Shown: positions 62,724 to 64,000 of the stretch, in pieces
Numbering within the stretch: position 1 is the first letter of the stretch
How the letters are laid out: every line of letters begins with the position of its first letter
Source: Mesorhizobium kowhaii
Lineage (GTDB): Bacteria > Pseudomonadota > Alphaproteobacteria > Rhizobiales > Rhizobiaceae
DNA length: 64,000 nucleotides
Direction of reading: 5' to 3'
Assembly: GCF_003253745.1 (NCBI RefSeq)
Contig: NZ_MZXV01000037.1
Location: 28,715-92,714 of the forward strand
The notes under the pieces: model-generated
What the model was told of the DNA's origin: nothing
Databases searched by the model: none
The model's input: only the letters and a program-made list of their open reading frames with translations
Translations under genes and position numbers: made by a program

Positions 62724-63512
62724 TCAGTCGTCCCGCTTCTCGAGCGAGTAGCCGGCCGACCTCACGGTGCGAATGACGCTGCCGGGCGAAGCTGACTTCA
62801 GGGCTTTTCTTATCCGGCTGATATGGACATCAACGGTGCGTGGACCGACATGGACGTTGTCGGGCCAGGCTCTGCGGATAAGCTCATCCCGGCTGAAGAC
62901 CGTGCCGGGAGCTTCAATCATAAGGCGCAGCACGTTGAACTCGATGAGTCCGAGGTGAATGTCGTGGCCATTGCCGCGAATCCGCCGGGCATCCACCTTC
63001 ATCTCGAGGCCGCCACAGGTGAGCCAGCCGCCGTTTTCAAGACCATTTGCGCCCCGCTTCGGCAGCGCCAGCCTCGCCCGTAGACAGTCGAGGAGCTTGG
63101 CCGGGTCGATCGGCCGCACAAAGATCTCGTCAATGCCAGCTTTCAGGAGATCGAGGTGCTGGTCCTCGGCGCCGCGCGCGATCAGGGCAATAACGGGCAG
63201 GTCGGCCGTCCGCGGCTCCTCCTTGAGGCGGGCGCAGATTGTGGCTCCCGTCGCGCTTGCTGGCACGCAGTCCAGCACGACGGCGTGGAACTCCCGTTGT
63301 TCGGCCAATACAAATGCTTCCTTCGCGCAGCCTGCCTGCTCACTCGCGAAGATGTCCGCCTCCAGAATGTGGCTATAATTCAGATAGAACTCCGCATCTT
63401 GCGAACAGATCAGGACGAGTGGCTTCATCGGCGCTACCCCAAGAGCCCCCTCATCGACCTGGCCCGCCTCGGCTTCCGTGGGCTGGCTATCGCGCTCGCT
63501 CAAGATTGTCAT
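62724..63512 (-). CDS. OmpR/PhoB-family response regulator
   Basis: 262 residues from ATG 63512. The receiver domain (residues about 30-150) has its Asp in 'EFHAVVLDCVPASATGATIC' and Lys-site variant 'EIFVRPIDPAKLLDCLRARL' (Arg for the usual Lys). The C-terminal winged helix reads 'IEFNVLRLMIEAPGTVFSRD', 'ELIRRAWPDNVHVGPRTVDV' and 'HISRIRKALKSASPGSVIRT'. It starts 26 bases after the NifX-associated gene and is probably cotranscribed with it, giving a regulator inside a nif operon. No sensor kinase is in the window. Targets unknown. Intact. Confidence 0.82.
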   Translation of the reverse strand: MTILSERDSQPTEAEAGQVDEGALGVAPMKPLVLICSQDAEFYLNYSHILEADIFASEQAGCAKEAFVLAEQREFHAVVLDCVPASATGATICARLKEEPRTADLPVIALIARGAEDQHLDLLKAGIDEIFVRPIDPAKLLDCLRARLALPKRGANGLENGGWLTCGGLEMKVDARRIRGNGHDIHLGLIEFNVLRLMIEAPGTVFSRDELIRRAWPDNVHVGPRTVDVHISRIRKALKSASPGSVIRTVRSAGYSLEKRDD

Positions 63513-63537
63513 GGCCCCCTTGCTCGAACCTGCTTCA

Positions 63538-64000
63538 TCACGCACGCGCCACCTCGGGATAGGTCTCGATGGTAGCGATTGCGTCGTCGACCAGTTTCGT
63601 ACCGGCCTCGGCGAGTTTCCGGTACGTCTCGAAGCCGAACCGGTGGACATCGCGAAGGGTCTTCGACAGAGCCACCAAGCGCCCGGACGCGAACAGCACG
63701 CGCCCGAAGCCTTCATGGCTCAGCTCCATGATAGGCGATGCCATCAGCCCGCAGCGCTCCTCGATCGCAAGCCCAACAGCGCTGTAAAACATGTCGAGCC
63801 TCCACAGCACGTCCGGATCGGGATCGCCGATGATCGGGATTGCACGGCGCTGTTCCTTACTGATGATGAAGGAGGCCAGCAGCTCGGGGTCCGCTTTGCC
63901 TTCCCACGCTCCGTAGGAGTCCTGAGCACGGATTAGCCGCACGAGGCATTTCAGGAACGGGCTGGCAAGCGCCACCTGATCCTCGGCGACAGCAGGGCTA
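63538..64000 (-). CDS. NifX-associated nitrogen fixation protein (DUF269), 5' end outside window
   Basis: At least 154 residues, open to the window edge: 'SPFLKCLVRLIRAQDSYGAW', 'KADPELLASFIISKEQRRAI', 'PIIGDPDPDVLWRLDMFYSA', 'ALSKTLRDVHRFGFETYRKL', 'AEAGTKLVDDAIATIETYPE'. The family accompanies nifX in FeMo-cofactor synthesis operons. The true start lies beyond 64000 (about 10 codons missing). A broken copy is at 47300-47720. Intact as far as seen. Confidence 0.85.
   Translation of the reverse strand, partial: SPAVAEDQVALASPFLKCLVRLIRAQDSYGAWEGKADPELLASFIISKEQRRAIPIIGDPDPDVLWRLDMFYSAVGLAIEERCGLMASPIMELSHEGFGRVLFASGRLVALSKTLRDVHRFGFETYRKLAEAGTKLVDDAIATIETYPEVARA

Noticed and set aside
1..64000. 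CRISPR array, tRNA or rRNA genes
   Set aside because: No regularly spaced direct repeats and no cloverleaf or conserved T-loop strings were seen. In particular, no tRNA-based attachment site is in the window.

Overview
The window looks like part of the symbiosis island (a symbiosis ICE) of a Mesorhizobium-type rhizobium. Three NodD-type nod boxes are readable (8880, 15250, 17105). There are two tts boxes, a ttsI gene and an rhcC2-like secretin. A GDP-mannose dehydratase gene (noeL/gmd) lies behind a nod box. ACC deaminase (acdS), a nif-type ferredoxin (fdxB), NifX-associated genes and a SyrA-like gene are present. The divergent qseC/qseM pair plus a TraR-like LuxR protein is the known quorum-sensing switch of Mesorhizobium symbiosis ICEs. 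No tRNA, rRNA or CRISPR array was seen. Coding regions are separated by an unusually large amount of debris: insertion-sequence fragments, genes broken by single-base shifts, and several diverged duplicated blocks.

Layout. 1-5600: the 3' end of gltD, a decayed hipBA pair, a DUF1612 remnant, IS481 and IS21 remnants, and an intact hipBA pair with a palindromic operator. 5600-8720: a proteasome-like remnant, a luciferase-like monooxygenase, a broken double-domain SDR gene and a decayed syrA-like copy. 8880-12041: nod box, noeL/gmd, a nolK stub, a NolR-type ArsR regulator and a methyltransferase. 12-16.4 kb: an IS110 remnant, a broken porin, and a nod box ahead of an alpha-carbonic anhydrase. 16.5-19.7 kb: tts boxes, ttsI and a broken rhcC2. 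19.7-24.7 kb: IS21 remnant, P450/ferredoxin stub, an intact IS110, and an IS3 element interrupted by an intact IS30.

24.9-32.4 kb: a second luciferase-like enzyme, a HisC-like aminotransferase, a broken restriction helicase, an exported amine oxidase with its cytochrome c, and IS remnants. 32.7-37.4 kb: a sulfonate uptake and desulfonation operon (msuE, snaA-like, ssuC*, ssuA*, ssuB; asterisks mark broken genes). 37.6-44.6 kb: cupredoxin remnant, accessory ORFs, a ProQ-like gene, a broken nucleotidyltransferase, qseC/qseM and traR. 45-49.2 kb: acdS, syrA-like, fdxB, a DUF683 gene, a broken NifX-associated gene and a broken TlpA-like gene.

50.7-56.2 kb is the most striking part. It is a minus-strand cassette of an amino-acid N-hydroxylase, an FAD (DAO-like) oxidoreductase that is now decayed, a phytanoyl-CoA-type dioxygenase, and a 667-residue fusion of a cupin to a methionyl-tRNA-synthetase-like domain. 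N-hydroxylase, DAO and cupin-MetRS are the signature enzymes of bacterial hydrazine (N-N bond) biosynthesis, as in the s56-p1 and triacsin pathways. I infer a hydrazine-forming pathway, or its recent relic, on a nodulation island. 56.8-64 kb: a gmd 3' duplicate, a radical SAM gene, acetoacetate decarboxylase, a broken SDR, pyrE with an overlapping Cys-rich ORF, a Usp fragment, a response regulator, and an intact NifX-associated gene running off the right edge.
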